Virus record (IMG/VR): IMGVR_UViG_3300027508_000056
Coordinates: 1 to 21,752 of that record
Reading direction: 5' to 3' (one strand)
From: a virus
Length of the DNA stretch: 21,752 nucleotides
The translations under genes and the position numbers were made by a program. The notes beneath the pieces were generated by a model. That model saw only the letters and a program-made list of their open reading frames with translations. It ran no database searches and had not been told where the DNA came from. Position 1 is the first letter of the stretch, and each line of letters opens with the position of its first letter. This document shows positions 1-6,628 of the stretch, in pieces.

Positions 1-15
1 GGATTATTGATCGAT

Positions 16-53
16 AGAGGCTTAGCCCCTAGCGAGTAGTGCTGGGCCTCTTT
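16..53 (+). terminator. Intrinsic terminator ahead of the rlpA-like gene
   Basis: An 11-bp stem (AGAGGCTTAGC at 16-26 against GCTGGGCCTCT at 41-51, with two G-U pairs) encloses a 14-nt loop and runs into TTTAAT. The T-tract is short, so it may be leaky. All three + frames upstream of it stop by position 39, so the preceding gene has ended before or within the hairpin. It would separate the upstream transcription unit from rlpA-psbA. Confidence 0.65.
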
Positions 54-69
54 AATGAGTAGATGGAAA

Positions 70-75
70 TATAAA
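70..75 (+). promoter_or_regulatory. Possible -10 element (TATAAA)
   Basis: TATAAA lies just after the terminator and 20 nt before the rlpA-like start. No good -35 hexamer sits at the usual distance. AT-rich hexamers arise by chance; it is listed because the same terminator-then-TATAA arrangement recurs at 1749 and 3502. Confidence 0.2.
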
Positions 76-98
76 TGTTCCTTGCTATCTTATTATGA
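75..98 (+). other. 7-codon leader frame (MFLAILL) overlapping the rlpA-like start
   Basis: ATG at 75 opens a frame of seven hydrophobic codons that ends in TGA at 96-98, inside the ATGA that contains the start of the rlpA-like gene at 95. Termination and reinitiation could couple the two. A -1 slip at the end would instead fuse seven hydrophobic residues to the next protein. Both are inference; it may be chance. Confidence 0.2.
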
Positions 99-391
99 TT
101 CCTCTTCTAACTACTCTGTCAGTGATTAGCTCTTGGTATGGTCCCGGCTTCAATGGGAACCTTACTGCGAGTGGATCACGATACAATCAAAACGGCCTTA
201 CTGCAGCGCACAAGACACTCCCCTTTGGTACACGTTTAAAGGTGTGCTTTAAGAGGTGTGCCGTGGTGACGGTCAATGATCGTGGACCCTACATTCATGG
301 TAGGAGCCTTGATCTCAGTAAAGGTGCGGCTGATGCTATCGGTCTCACTGCCTCTGGAGTTGGACGAGTTAATGTAACACGTCTTAACTAA
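95..391 (+). CDS. RlpA-like double-psi beta-barrel protein (putative peptidoglycan hydrolase)
   Basis: This 98-aa protein is essentially one RlpA-like barrel. It has the SWYGPGFNG opening, AAHKTLPFGT with the conserved His near residue 39, VNDRGPYIHGRSLDLS with the conserved Asp, and a closing VGRVNVTRLN strand. Bacterial RlpA cleaves glycan strands lacking stem peptides, and these His and Asp residues belong to its active site. Two cysteines (KVCFKRC) could form a disulfide. There is no lipobox and no convincing signal peptide, only a short hydrophobic start (MIPLLTTLSVIS). ATG 95 is the only standard start codon in frame before the upstream stops at 53-58. It ends 6 nt before psbA and is probably cotranscribed with it. 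A role in wall remodelling or lysis is likely; activity cannot be shown from sequence. Confidence 0.82.
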   Translation: MIPLLTTLSVISSWYGPGFNGNLTASGSRYNQNGLTAAHKTLPFGTRLKVCFKRCAVVTVNDRGPYIHGRSLDLSKGAADAIGLTASGVGRVNVTRLN

Positions 392-397
392 CTACAC

Positions 398-1459
398 ATG
401 ACTACTACTCTAGTAGCCTCTAAGTCCCGGACTAATATCTGGGACTCTTACTTGAGCTGGGTAACCAGCACAGACAATCGTCTTTATATTGGCCACTTTG
501 GAGTCCTTATGATTCCTACTCTGGTGGCCGCTGCTACATGTTTTATCATCGCATTCATCGCGGCTCCCCCTGTCGATATTGATGGCATCCGAGAGCCCGT
601 AGCTGGGAGTTTAATGTATGGAAACAACATCATATCGGGAGCCGTCGTTCCGAGCAGCAATGCCATCGGACTACACCTCTACCCAATTTGGGAAGCTAAT
701 TCACTTGATGAATGGCTCTACAACGGCGGTCCTTTCCAACTCACAGTATTCCACTTCCTCATTGGCATCTATGCTTACATGGGACGAGAGTGGGAACTTA
801 GCTATCGACTAGGAATGAGGCCCTGGATCTTTGTCGCATACTCTGCCCCTGTCGCAGCCGCTACAGCAGTCTTCCTCGTATATCCGTTTGGTCAAGGTTC
901 GTTCTCCGATGCTATGCCTCTGGGTATTTCGGGGACCTTCAACTACATGCTTGTTTTCCAAGCCGAGCATAATATCCTTATGCACCCCTTCCACATGCTT
1001 GGTGTGGCTGGCGTGTTCGGTGGGTCGCTATTCAGTGCGATGCACGGTTCCCTGGTTACCTCCTCACTTGTTCGTGAAACGACTGAAGAGGTGTCTCAGA
1101 ACTATGGTTACAAGTTTGGGCAAGAGGAAGAGACCTACAACATTGTAGCTGCTCATGGTTATTTTGGACGTTTGATCTTCCAATATGCATCTTTCAATAA
1201 TAGCCGTAGCCTTCACTTCTTCCTTGCTGCTTGGCCTGTTGTTGGTATTTGGTTTGCTGCTCTGGGCGTTTCGACCATGGCTTTCAATCTTAATGGTTTC
1301 AACTTTAACCAAAGCCTTATCGACTCTCAAGGGCAAGTGATCAATACCTGGGCTGATATCCTTAACCGAGCTGGTCTTGGTTTTGAGGTAATGCACGAGC
1401 GTAATGCTCACAACTTCCCCCTTGATCTTGCTACACACACTGCACCTATCATTGGTTAA
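398..1459 (+). CDS. psbA: Photosystem II D1 protein (phage-encoded)
   Basis: Full-length 353-aa D1 reaction-centre protein of the thylakoid membrane. It binds P680, pheophytin, QB and the Mn cluster. Numbering is +1 relative to the standard. Tyr162 (TyrZ) in VYPFGQG, the FSD aspartate, the [14 protein letters not shown] ligands, the AMHG and FNNSRSLH histidines, and the [14 protein letters not shown] Mn-site end are all present. After the processing-site Ala only eight residues follow, shorter than the roughly 16-residue cyanobacterial extension. Glu131 (standard E130, in MGREWEL) is the high-light type. Unusually, the nearly invariant GWFG motif reads GHFG (His33). There is no intron or frameshift. 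Phage D1 replaces rapidly turned-over host D1 during infection. The gene lies between the rlpA-like gene and a 59-aa gene, ahead of the capsid gene. Confidence 0.99.
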   Translation: MTTTLVASKSRTNIWDSYLSWVTSTDNRLYIGHFGVLMIPTLVAAATCFIIAFIAAPPVDIDGIREPVAGSLMYGNNIISGAVVPSSNAIGLHLYPIWEANSLDEWLYNGGPFQLTVFHFLIGIYAYMGREWELSYRLGMRPWIFVAYSAPVAAATAVFLVYPFGQGSFSDAMPLGISGTFNYMLVFQAEHNILMHPFHMLGVAGVFGGSLFSAMHGSLVTSSLVRETTEEVSQNYGYKFGQEEETYNIVAAHGYFGRLIFQYASFNNSRSLHFFLAAWPVVGIWFAALGVSTMAFNLNGFNFNQSLIDSQGQVINTWADILNRAGLGFEVMHERNAHNFPLDLATHTAPIIG

Positions 1460-1461
1460 TT

Positions 1462-1641
1462 ATGGCACGCGCTACTCCTTTTGATCCTAAGCTGTCCTCA
1501 GTGGCAGCTGTTCAATATGTAACACCTACTGCAGGCTCTGCTGCCTTTGCAACTGCATACGGTGAAGCTAATCAAACGCTTACTGAGATGAGCCCTAAAG
1601 GTACTAAGGTACAAGCTGGTACGCTTGCTGCCTGGACTTAA
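1462..1641 (+). CDS. Small hypothetical protein downstream of psbA
   Basis: A 59-aa frame starting MARATPFDPKLSSVAAVQYV and ending GTLAAWT begins 2 nt after the psbA stop, so translation is probably coupled. It ends 8 nt before the terminator. It is rich in Ala, Thr and Ser, has no membrane segment and matches no family I recognise. It is not a high-light-inducible (hli) protein, which often accompanies psbA in cyanophages: the ExxNGRxAM-type chlorophyll-binding helix is missing. Codon use resembles its neighbours. The placement just before the terminator and capsid gene would fit either a minor virion or a host-takeover protein. Confidence 0.6.
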   Translation: MARATPFDPKLSSVAAVQYVTPTAGSAAFATAYGEANQTLTEMSPKGTKVQAGTLAAWT

Positions 1642-1648
1642 TTGGACT

Positions 1649-1677
1649 GGAGGCACCTCAGAGTAGGACCTCCTTTT
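1649..1677 (+). terminator. Intrinsic terminator after the psbA unit
   Basis: The stem GGAGG (1649-1653) / CCTCC (1669-1673) contains an inner CCT/AGG pairing and is followed directly by TTTT, then CTTT. It lies 7 nt after the 59-aa gene and closes the rlpA-psbA unit before the capsid leader. Confidence 0.7.
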
Positions 1678-1690
1678 CTTTGGCTTAGGC

Positions 1691-1734
1691 CGGTTACGAC
1701 CGATACCCTTTGCCATGACAGTCGGAGAGACGAC
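1691..1734 (+). promoter_or_regulatory. Two small hairpins in the capsid gene leader
   Basis: CGGT-TACG-ACCG (1691-1702) and GTCG-GAGAGA-CGAC (1721-1734) are perfect 4-bp inverted repeats in the 163-nt gap before the major capsid gene. They could be processing or stability elements or part of a phage polymerase promoter region. I see no T7-type promoter consensus. Short repeats of this size are weak evidence. Confidence 0.3.
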
Positions 1735-1748
1735 AACAAAAAAATGAC

Positions 1749-1754
1749 TATAAA
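1749..1754 (+). promoter_or_regulatory. Possible -10 element for the capsid gene (TATAAA)
   Basis: ACTATAAAAT in an A-rich stretch (1738-1756) about 50 nt before the capsid start. No clear -35 element lies at 16-18 nt. It could be a host-type promoter of the -35-independent kind, or simply an AT-rich segment. Confidence 0.3.
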
Positions 1755-1758
1755 ATTT

Positions 1759-1796
1759 TCTAGGATCCTAGAGAGACAACGCAAACAACTCTCTCT
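1759..1796 (+). promoter_or_regulatory. Perfect 14-nt palindrome and overlapping alternative stem before the capsid gene
   Basis: TCTAGGATCCTAGA (1759-1772) is a perfect palindrome. The 3' edge of it, AGAGAGA (1770-1776), can instead pair with TCTCTCT (1790-1796) across a 13-nt loop, so the two structures share bases and exclude each other. The second stem ends 8 nt before the GTG start of the capsid gene. No Shine-Dalgarno sequence is visible. An operator, an RNase III-type processing site or a translation-control switch are all possible. Confidence 0.45.
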
Positions 1797-1804
1797 TAAC
1801 TATT

Positions 1805-2824
1805 GTGGCTAACACTCTTGTAACTCCTGTAGGTCGGATTAATAATACTAGTTCGACCCCTCTTGCTCTTGGTACTGCTTATGATACCAAGTACGCAACC
1901 TATCTGAAACTGTTCTCCGGCGAGATGTTCAAAGCCTATGAAGGCGCGACGATCGCTAAAGGAACTGTTCAAAGCCGTACCCTCAAGAATGGTAAGGCTA
2001 TGCAGTTCATCTTCACTGGTCGTATGGAAGCTTCCTACCACCAGCCTGGTGAACCCATCCTGGGTAGTGGTGATCCCCCGGTGGCCGAGAAGACCATCGT
2101 CTGTGATGACCTTCTCATCAGCTCTGCATTCGTGTATGATCTCGATGAGACCCTTGCTCACTACTCGCTGAGGAGCGAGATCGCTAAAAAAATCGGCTAC
2201 GCTTTGGCCGAGGCATATGATAAGAAGATCTTCCGTCAGATCGCTAAGGCTGCTCGTGAAGCTCATCCTATCACTGCCGCTCCTGGTCCTGAGCCCGGCG
2301 GTTCTGTGATTCAACTTGGTGCTAACAAAGAGTATGATGCTCAAGCACTGGTTGATGCCTTCTTCGAGGCTGCTTCTATTCTCGATGAGAAGAATCTGCC
2401 TAAGCAAGGCCGCACTGCTGTGCTGTCTCCTCGTCAGTACTACGCACTTGTGTCTCAGGTTGATAGCAACATCCTCAACCGTGACTATGGTAACACTAAT
2501 GGTAACCTGCAGTCTGGTGAGGGTCTGTATGAGATCGCTGGTATCTCTATCAAGCGTTCCAACAACCTGCCCTTCCTGGCTGGTAACGTGTCTTCCGTTA
2601 ACGGTGAGAACAACGATTACTCCGGTAACTTCAGCACCCACTGTGGTCTGATCTACTACAAGGATGCCGCTGGTGTTGTGGAAGCTATCGCTCCTTCTGT
2701 GCAGACCACCTCTGGTGATGTCTCCGTGATGTATCAAGGTGACCTGATCGTGGGTCGTCTGGCCATGGGCTGCGGTACCCTGAACCCCGCTGCTGCTATT
2801 GAGCTGCAGTCGGCTCGCTCCTGA
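1805..2824 (+). CDS. Major capsid protein (T7 gp10-like)
   Basis: 339-aa shell protein of the HK97 fold, close to the length of T7 gp10A (345 aa). T7-family signatures are TKYATYLKLFSGEMFKAY, the GKAMQFIFTGRMEASYHQPGE region, CDDLLISSAFVYDLDETLAHYSLRSE and the C-terminal GTLNPAAAIEL. The start is GTG at 1805: no in-frame ATG occurs before residue 42, which is inside the conserved domain. No Shine-Dalgarno is seen; the leader is structured. The gene ends in tandem stops TGA-TAA. Codons favour CTG, ATC, AAC and TCC more than in the tail genes, as expected for a highly expressed protein. No gp10B-type frameshift product is apparent. The gene sits after the psbA unit and before two small putative head genes. 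Confidence 0.95.
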   Translation: MANTLVTPVGRINNTSSTPLALGTAYDTKYATYLKLFSGEMFKAYEGATIAKGTVQSRTLKNGKAMQFIFTGRMEASYHQPGEPILGSGDPPVAEKTIVCDDLLISSAFVYDLDETLAHYSLRSEIAKKIGYALAEAYDKKIFRQIAKAAREAHPITAAPGPEPGGSVIQLGANKEYDAQALVDAFFEAASILDEKNLPKQGRTAVLSPRQYYALVSQVDSNILNRDYGNTNGNLQSGEGLYEIAGISIKRSNNLPFLAGNVSSVNGENNDYSGNFSTHCGLIYYKDAAGVVEAIAPSVQTTSGDVSVMYQGDLIVGRLAMGCGTLNPAAAIELQSARS

Positions 2825-2839
2825 TAAAGGAGACAGCTA

Positions 2840-3169
2840 ATGGGATTCGCACTTGTTGACGGTGTAGGTGTCACTACCAGTGAAACTGCTTACATGCGTC
2901 CTCCTATTGAGCCTGGTCGTGAAGGTGGTACGGTTGTTACCGTAACCCGCCTTGGTGGTGGTACTGGCCAAGTGGCTGGTACTAAGGCTACCACTGATGA
3001 CAACATCAACGGCAGCGGCTGTACCCTTACTACTACTGTCGCTGATGGTGTAGTAACTGGTCAGACTGTAGCCGCTGGTGGTGATGGCTATCGCGTTGGT
3101 GATGTGCTGTCGGTTGCTGGTACTACTGCTGCCACCTTCCGTGTTGACACTGTTTCTTATACCAACTGA
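2840..3169 (+). CDS. Small Gly/Thr-rich putative virion protein
   Basis: 109 aa, starting 15 nt after the capsid gene with a strong ribosome site AAGGAG (2827-2832) well spaced from ATG 2840. The C-terminal half holds a beta-strand motif common in marine phage structural proteins: a Gly-Ser-Gly turn, alternating Thr/Val strands, then GGDGYRVGDVLSVAG and ATFRVDTV. There is no signal peptide or membrane segment. Position and strong translation suggest a capsid decoration, knob or horn-type component, as cyanophage Syn5 has such extra head proteins. Homology to those is not shown here. An alternative is a minor head-tail protein. Confidence 0.75.
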   Translation: MGFALVDGVGVTTSETAYMRPPIEPGREGGTVVTVTRLGGGTGQVAGTKATTDDNINGSGCTLTTTVADGVVTGQTVAAGGDGYRVGDVLSVAGTTAATFRVDTVSYTN

Positions 3170-3180
3170 GGTACTATCTA

Positions 3181-3453
3181 ATGGCTAATCTTTCTACTGC
3201 TGCTGGTGGTAATGGTGTGGCTGGTAACGTTAATTTCGCTACCCGCACCGTAACTGGCGCATACGCTTCTACCTATGCTGATAACGGCAACCTGGCTGTC
3301 TCTGACAACCATGCTGTTCGTCGCTCGGTATCCCGCACTCACGGTGGTGCTACCGCCTCTGGCGTGTTCTCGGAGACCCAGTGTCTTCGTACTTCTTACT
3401 CTGGTGTTGAGTCGGATTCTCCGGCACTTGATGCCAGCCGTACTGCTGCTTAA
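3181..3453 (+). CDS. Small hypothetical putative virion protein
   Basis: 90 aa, starting MANLSTAAGGNGVAGNVNFA and rich in Ala, Ser, Thr and Gly, with no recognised domain, signal peptide or coiled coil. It follows the 109-aa gene by 11 nt, with GAGG (3168-3171) as a weak ribosome site, and ends just before the strong terminator. Codon use matches the capsid gene (GTG, CTG, CGC and TCT frequent), consistent with high expression. Cotranscription with the capsid gene makes a head-surface or cement role plausible, but the function is unknown. Confidence 0.7.
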   Translation: MANLSTAAGGNGVAGNVNFATRTVTGAYASTYADNGNLAVSDNHAVRRSVSRTHGGATASGVFSETQCLRTSYSGVESDSPALDASRTAA

Positions 3454-3464
3454 TTAGTTCTAAT

Positions 3465-3493
3465 GGGGATCCTTTCGAGGGTCCCTTTTTTTT
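3465..3493 (+). terminator. Strong intrinsic terminator after the capsid cluster
   Basis: GGGATCC (3466-3472), loop TTTCGA and GGGTCCC (3479-3485) form a 7-bp stem with one G-U pair, followed by eight Ts (3486-3493). It matches the position of T7's main late terminator, downstream of gene 10, and would keep capsid transcripts more abundant than tail transcripts. Confidence 0.9.
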
Positions 3494-3501
3494 AATTTCT
3501 T

Positions 3502-3518
3502 TATAACGTCATTGTTAT
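3502..3518 (+). promoter_or_regulatory. TATAAC element and small hairpin at the tail tube A start
   Basis: TATAAC (3502-3507) follows the terminator. ATAAC (3503-3507) can pair with GTTAT (3514-3518), which includes the first two bases of the ATG at 3517. No Shine-Dalgarno is visible. It may be a weak promoter or a start-masking hairpin; five base pairs are marginal. Confidence 0.2.
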
Positions 3519-4176
3519 GCCGTATACCAATAACGCTCAGGCTGAGCTACAAGCTGTTAATGAAATTCTGGCGTCTATTGGTCAGGCGCCTGTTACCACC
3601 ATCGAGGCACAGACCATCACGTATGAAGATGGGTCTACTGTCGAAGCTGTAATCAACCCGGAAGTTGCAATTGCTTATGAGACCTTAATGCAAGTCTCTC
3701 GGGAGGTACAGGCAGAGGGATGGACATTTAACCGAGAGGTTGAGTATCCACTTACTCCTGATACTAATGGCTATCTATCACTGACTGGTAGTATGCTGCA
3801 AATTGATCTTAGCGATAACGTAGCTAATAGCAACTACGATACCGTTATTAGGAATAGTAGGTTATATGATAAGATCGGACATACTGATGTATGGGATACC
3901 ACTAAGACCTACGATGTAGATGTGGTCTGGTATTATGATTTCATTGATCTCCCCCAAGTATTTAAAGATTACATCACATCACGAGCTGCTACACGTTGTG
4001 CTATTCGTCTTGTTGGTGATGTCAATCTTACCCAAGCCCTAGCATCATTTGAGACATGGCGTAGGTCCAACTGTCTTGAGTATGAGTGCAATGAGGGTGA
4101 CTACACCATGTTTGGCTTCAAGCAAGGTGATGGATTCTATAGTAGCTATAAACCATTCAAGGCTCTTGCACGATGA
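3517..4176 (+). CDS. Tail tubular protein A (T7 gp11-like gatekeeper)
   Basis: 219 aa (T7 gp11 is 196 aa). In T7 a ring of gp11 joins the portal to the gp12 nozzle. The family N-terminus is clear: NAQAELQAVNEILASIGQAPVTT, followed by a VSREVQAEGWTFNREVEYPL segment like T7's QIQSRGWTFNIEEG. Near the C-terminus, DLPQVFKDYITSRAATR and SNCLEYECNEGDYTMF match the gp11 pattern of membrane-free alpha/beta structure. It starts at ATG 3517 after the terminator and overlaps the tail tube B gene by 4 nt (ATGA), so the two tail tube proteins are translationally coupled. Confidence 0.95.
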   Translation: MPYTNNAQAELQAVNEILASIGQAPVTTIEAQTITYEDGSTVEAVINPEVAIAYETLMQVSREVQAEGWTFNREVEYPLTPDTNGYLSLTGSMLQIDLSDNVANSNYDTVIRNSRLYDKIGHTDVWDTTKTYDVDVVWYYDFIDLPQVFKDYITSRAATRCAIRLVGDVNLTQALASFETWRRSNCLEYECNEGDYTMFGFKQGDGFYSSYKPFKALAR

Positions 4177-6626
4177 CTTCAGTATCTCAACGTATACCTA
4201 ACTTCATTGGTGGTGTTTCCCAACAAGCTGATGAGAAGATGCTGTTGGGTCAAGTCAAGGATGCCCTTAACTGCTACCCGGATATTACTCTTGGTATGCT
4301 AAAGCGTCCAGGTGGTAAGTTCCTTGGTAAGTTGGCTAGTCTTACTGCTAGTACCTCTGATAATACAGCATGGTTCAGTATGTTCCGTGATAACCAGGAG
4401 AAGTACATTGCTACTGTATCTTCTGCTGGTGTAACTAAGGTATGGAATATCCTAACTGGTCTTGCTGCTACTGTCACTTACCCAGCTGGTAAGCAAGCAT
4501 CTATTGAAAGCTATCTGACTGCTACAGATTACCGTAGCATTAAGACCCTTACTATTAATGACTTCACTTATATTGTCAATAGTGAGAAAATAGTAACTGC
4601 TAAAGCAGCTCCTAGCTGGAATGCTAAGCGTCAAGCAACACTTATTGTTACTACTGTTGATCACGCTAATACTTATTCAGTAACCATTGGTGCATCTACG
4701 TTTACTTATACATCACCTAGTTCTGGTTCTGGTAACCTAATCATCAGTACAGTTATGGCTGGTATCTCTGCTGCTATCACCAGTGGCTTTGCTACCAAGA
4801 CTATCATCGATAATACCATCTACCTTACCTTTAGTTCTGATACTAATGTGTCTGCCTTTGGTGGTCCTGATGGTAAGTACATCCGAGCCTTCCAGGATTC
4901 AGTTGATACCTTTGCACGTCTACCTGAACAGGCTAAGCATAACCAAGTTGTTAAAATCAATAACACCTCAGCTGGTCAAGATGACTTCTACTTGAAGTTC
5001 ATTGCTGATGATGGTGTAAGTGGTAAGGGTTACTGGGAAGAGACTATTGCACCTAACGTCAGCACTGGCCTAAATGAGGCTACAATGCCTGTTGCATTGA
5101 TCCGCACTAGTCTTAGTCCTCTTACCTTTAGAGCCACCTTCCTGGACGGCTCAGAGACCATTAACAGCCTTCCTCTACTATGGGAGCCTAGGTTGGTTGG
5201 AGACAATGACTCTAACGCACACCCTACCTTTGTTGATAATACTATCCAGGATATTTTCCTATTTAACAATAGGCTTGGATTCCTGACTGAGGATAATGTC
5301 TCTATGTCCCAAGCTGGAGACTACTATAACTTCTATCATAAATCAGCTACTACATTAACTGCTTCCGATCCTATTGACCTTAGCTGTGCTAGCATTAAAC
5401 CAGCTACTATCCGCTCAGTGGTACCTATTACACAGGGTCTACTGTTGTTTAGTGATAGCCAGCAGTTCTTGATGGAGGCAGAGAATGGTGCATGGACACC
5501 AGCTAACTGCACTATCAGTACTATTGCTAACTACGAATGTGATAGGTATCTAAAACCTATTGACCTTGGCTCTACTGTGCTATATGCTAGCCGTAACCAG
5601 AGCTGGTCTAGGGTATTTGAGATCTTCACTAGAGGTCAAAGGGAGACACCTACTGTTACTGAGACTACTAAGATCGTTCCTGAGTGGATGCCACAAAGCA
5701 TCACAGACTCCGTAGGAAGTGCCCAGAATGGCCTGTGGGCAGCTTCTGCTAGGGCTTCTAATACTTTGTACCTATACAAGTTCTTCGAGCAAGGAGACGA
5801 ACGTCCTATGGCTGCATGGGTGAAGTGGCTACTGCCATCTAATGTTATCCATACAGCTGTTCAAAGTGATGTTCTTTATGTACTTACTAGTGGCACTGAG
5901 GGTTATACAGTAACTCAACATAAGCTAGTACTTGCACCTAGTACTGGTGGTCTTCTCAATAGCCTTGGTAATACTGTTGATCCTTATCTTGACTCATGGT
6001 GTGAAGTAACTGATGCTGCTATGGTATCCCCTACACCACCTACAGCACCTAGCTACAGTAACACTACATCACTAACTAAAGTTTATCTACCTACATATTT
6101 TAACACTACTAAGACCATTAGGTTTGTGGTAGGTCTACTGAAAGCAGGTAGCCCTGGTACACAATCTGGTTATACCAATGTAGCAGTATTAGCATCTGAT
6201 GGTGGTGGTACTTACTTTACCATCCCTGGTGATGTGACTGGTAACTACATCTATGTTGGTTATGAGTATAACATGGAGATTACACTTCCTAGGTACTACT
6301 ACTCTATGGGTCAGCAAGGTGTTGACTTCACTGCTGTTACTACCACATCTCGTATGGCATTCTATACAGGACTTGGTGGTGATGTCTATTTCAGTATTAG
6401 GGATCGTAGTAGGCCTGAGTGGTCTAGTATTGGTGGTGCACAGATTGCTGATTTCTATCCAGCTAACACCTCACCATTCCGTGATGCTTATGTTTATAAA
6501 GTTCCTATCTATCAGAGACCAGATAACTATACAATGAAAGTAACTTCAAATACTCCGTTCCCTGTTAGTCTTGTGTCTATGCAGTGGGAAGGACAATACT
6601 CACCTGGCTTCTATAGGAGGAGTTAG
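4173..6626 (+). CDS. Tail tubular protein B (T7 gp12-like nozzle)
   Basis: 817 aa, near T7 gp12 (794 aa). gp12 forms the beta-propeller nozzle of the short tail and docks the fibres. The signature opening SQRIPNFIGGVSQQADEKML and QVKDALNCYPDITLGMLKRPGG is present, as are the NNRLGFLTEDNVSMSQAGDYYNFY segment around residues 365-390 and the ending FPVSLVSMQWEGQYSPGFYRR. The body is mostly beta-rich with many Thr, Ser and Val. It begins within the stop of tail tube A and ends 2 nt before the next gene, whose ribosome site AGGAGG lies inside this gene's last codons. No T7 gene 13 counterpart follows. Confidence 0.96.
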   Translation: MTSVSQRIPNFIGGVSQQADEKMLLGQVKDALNCYPDITLGMLKRPGGKFLGKLASLTASTSDNTAWFSMFRDNQEKYIATVSSAGVTKVWNILTGLAATVTYPAGKQASIESYLTATDYRSIKTLTINDFTYIVNSEKIVTAKAAPSWNAKRQATLIVTTVDHANTYSVTIGASTFTYTSPSSGSGNLIISTVMAGISAAITSGFATKTIIDNTIYLTFSSDTNVSAFGGPDGKYIRAFQDSVDTFARLPEQAKHNQVVKINNTSAGQDDFYLKFIADDGVSGKGYWEETIAPNVSTGLNEATMPVALIRTSLSPLTFRATFLDGSETINSLPLLWEPRLVGDNDSNAHPTFVDNTIQDIFLFNNRLGFLTEDNVSMSQAGDYYNFYHKSATTLTASDPIDLSCASIKPATIRSVVPITQGLLLFSDSQQFLMEAENGAWTPANCTISTIANYECDRYLKPIDLGSTVLYASRNQSWSRVFEIFTRGQRETPTVTETTKIVPEWMPQSITDSVGSAQNGLWAASARASNTLYLYKFFEQGDERPMAAWVKWLLPSNVIHTAVQSDVLYVLTSGTEGYTVTQHKLVLAPSTGGLLNSLGNTVDPYLDSWCEVTDAAMVSPTPPTAPSYSNTTSLTKVYLPTYFNTTKTIRFVVGLLKAGSPGTQSGYTNVAVLASDGGGTYFTIPGDVTGNYIYVGYEYNMEITLPRYYYSMGQQGVDFTAVTTTSRMAFYTGLGGDVYFSIRDRSRPEWSSIGGAQIADFYPANTSPFRDAYVYKVPIYQRPDNYTMKVTSNTPFPVSLVSMQWEGQYSPGFYRRS

Positions 6627-6628
6627 TA

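Noticed and set aside
1-94. tRNA or partial upstream coding region at the window start
   Set aside because: All + frames stop by position 39 and the hairpin ends in a T-tract; no cloverleaf can be drawn.
1070-1110. Apparent loss of a residue in the [11 protein letters not shown] loop of D1
   Set aside because: Compared with cyanobacterial TTEVESQNYGY the length is the same; it is substitution, not deletion. The +1 numbering comes from the N-terminus.
1064-1438. Minus-strand frame opposite psbA and other + frame shadows in 618-1148
   Set aside because: They overlap the perfectly conserved psbA frame and show no own features.
398-1459. Group I intron in psbA
   Set aside because: The frame is continuous at full D1 length with all motifs; no intervening sequence.
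1642-1804. Phage RNA polymerase promoter of T7 or Syn5 type before the capsid gene
   Set aside because: No match to the T7 core or to the ATTGGGCACCCGTAA Syn5 motif as I recall it was found in this gap.
1796-2737. Long minus-strand open frame (313 codons) opposite the capsid gene
   Set aside because: The + strand frame is an unmistakable capsid protein; the antisense frame has no domain and arises from the strong codon bias of the sense gene.
6627-6628. A missing gene 13 counterpart hidden between tail tube B and the gp14-like gene
   Set aside because: Only 2 nt separate the genes, so no room exists; a gp13 analogue, if any, lies outside.
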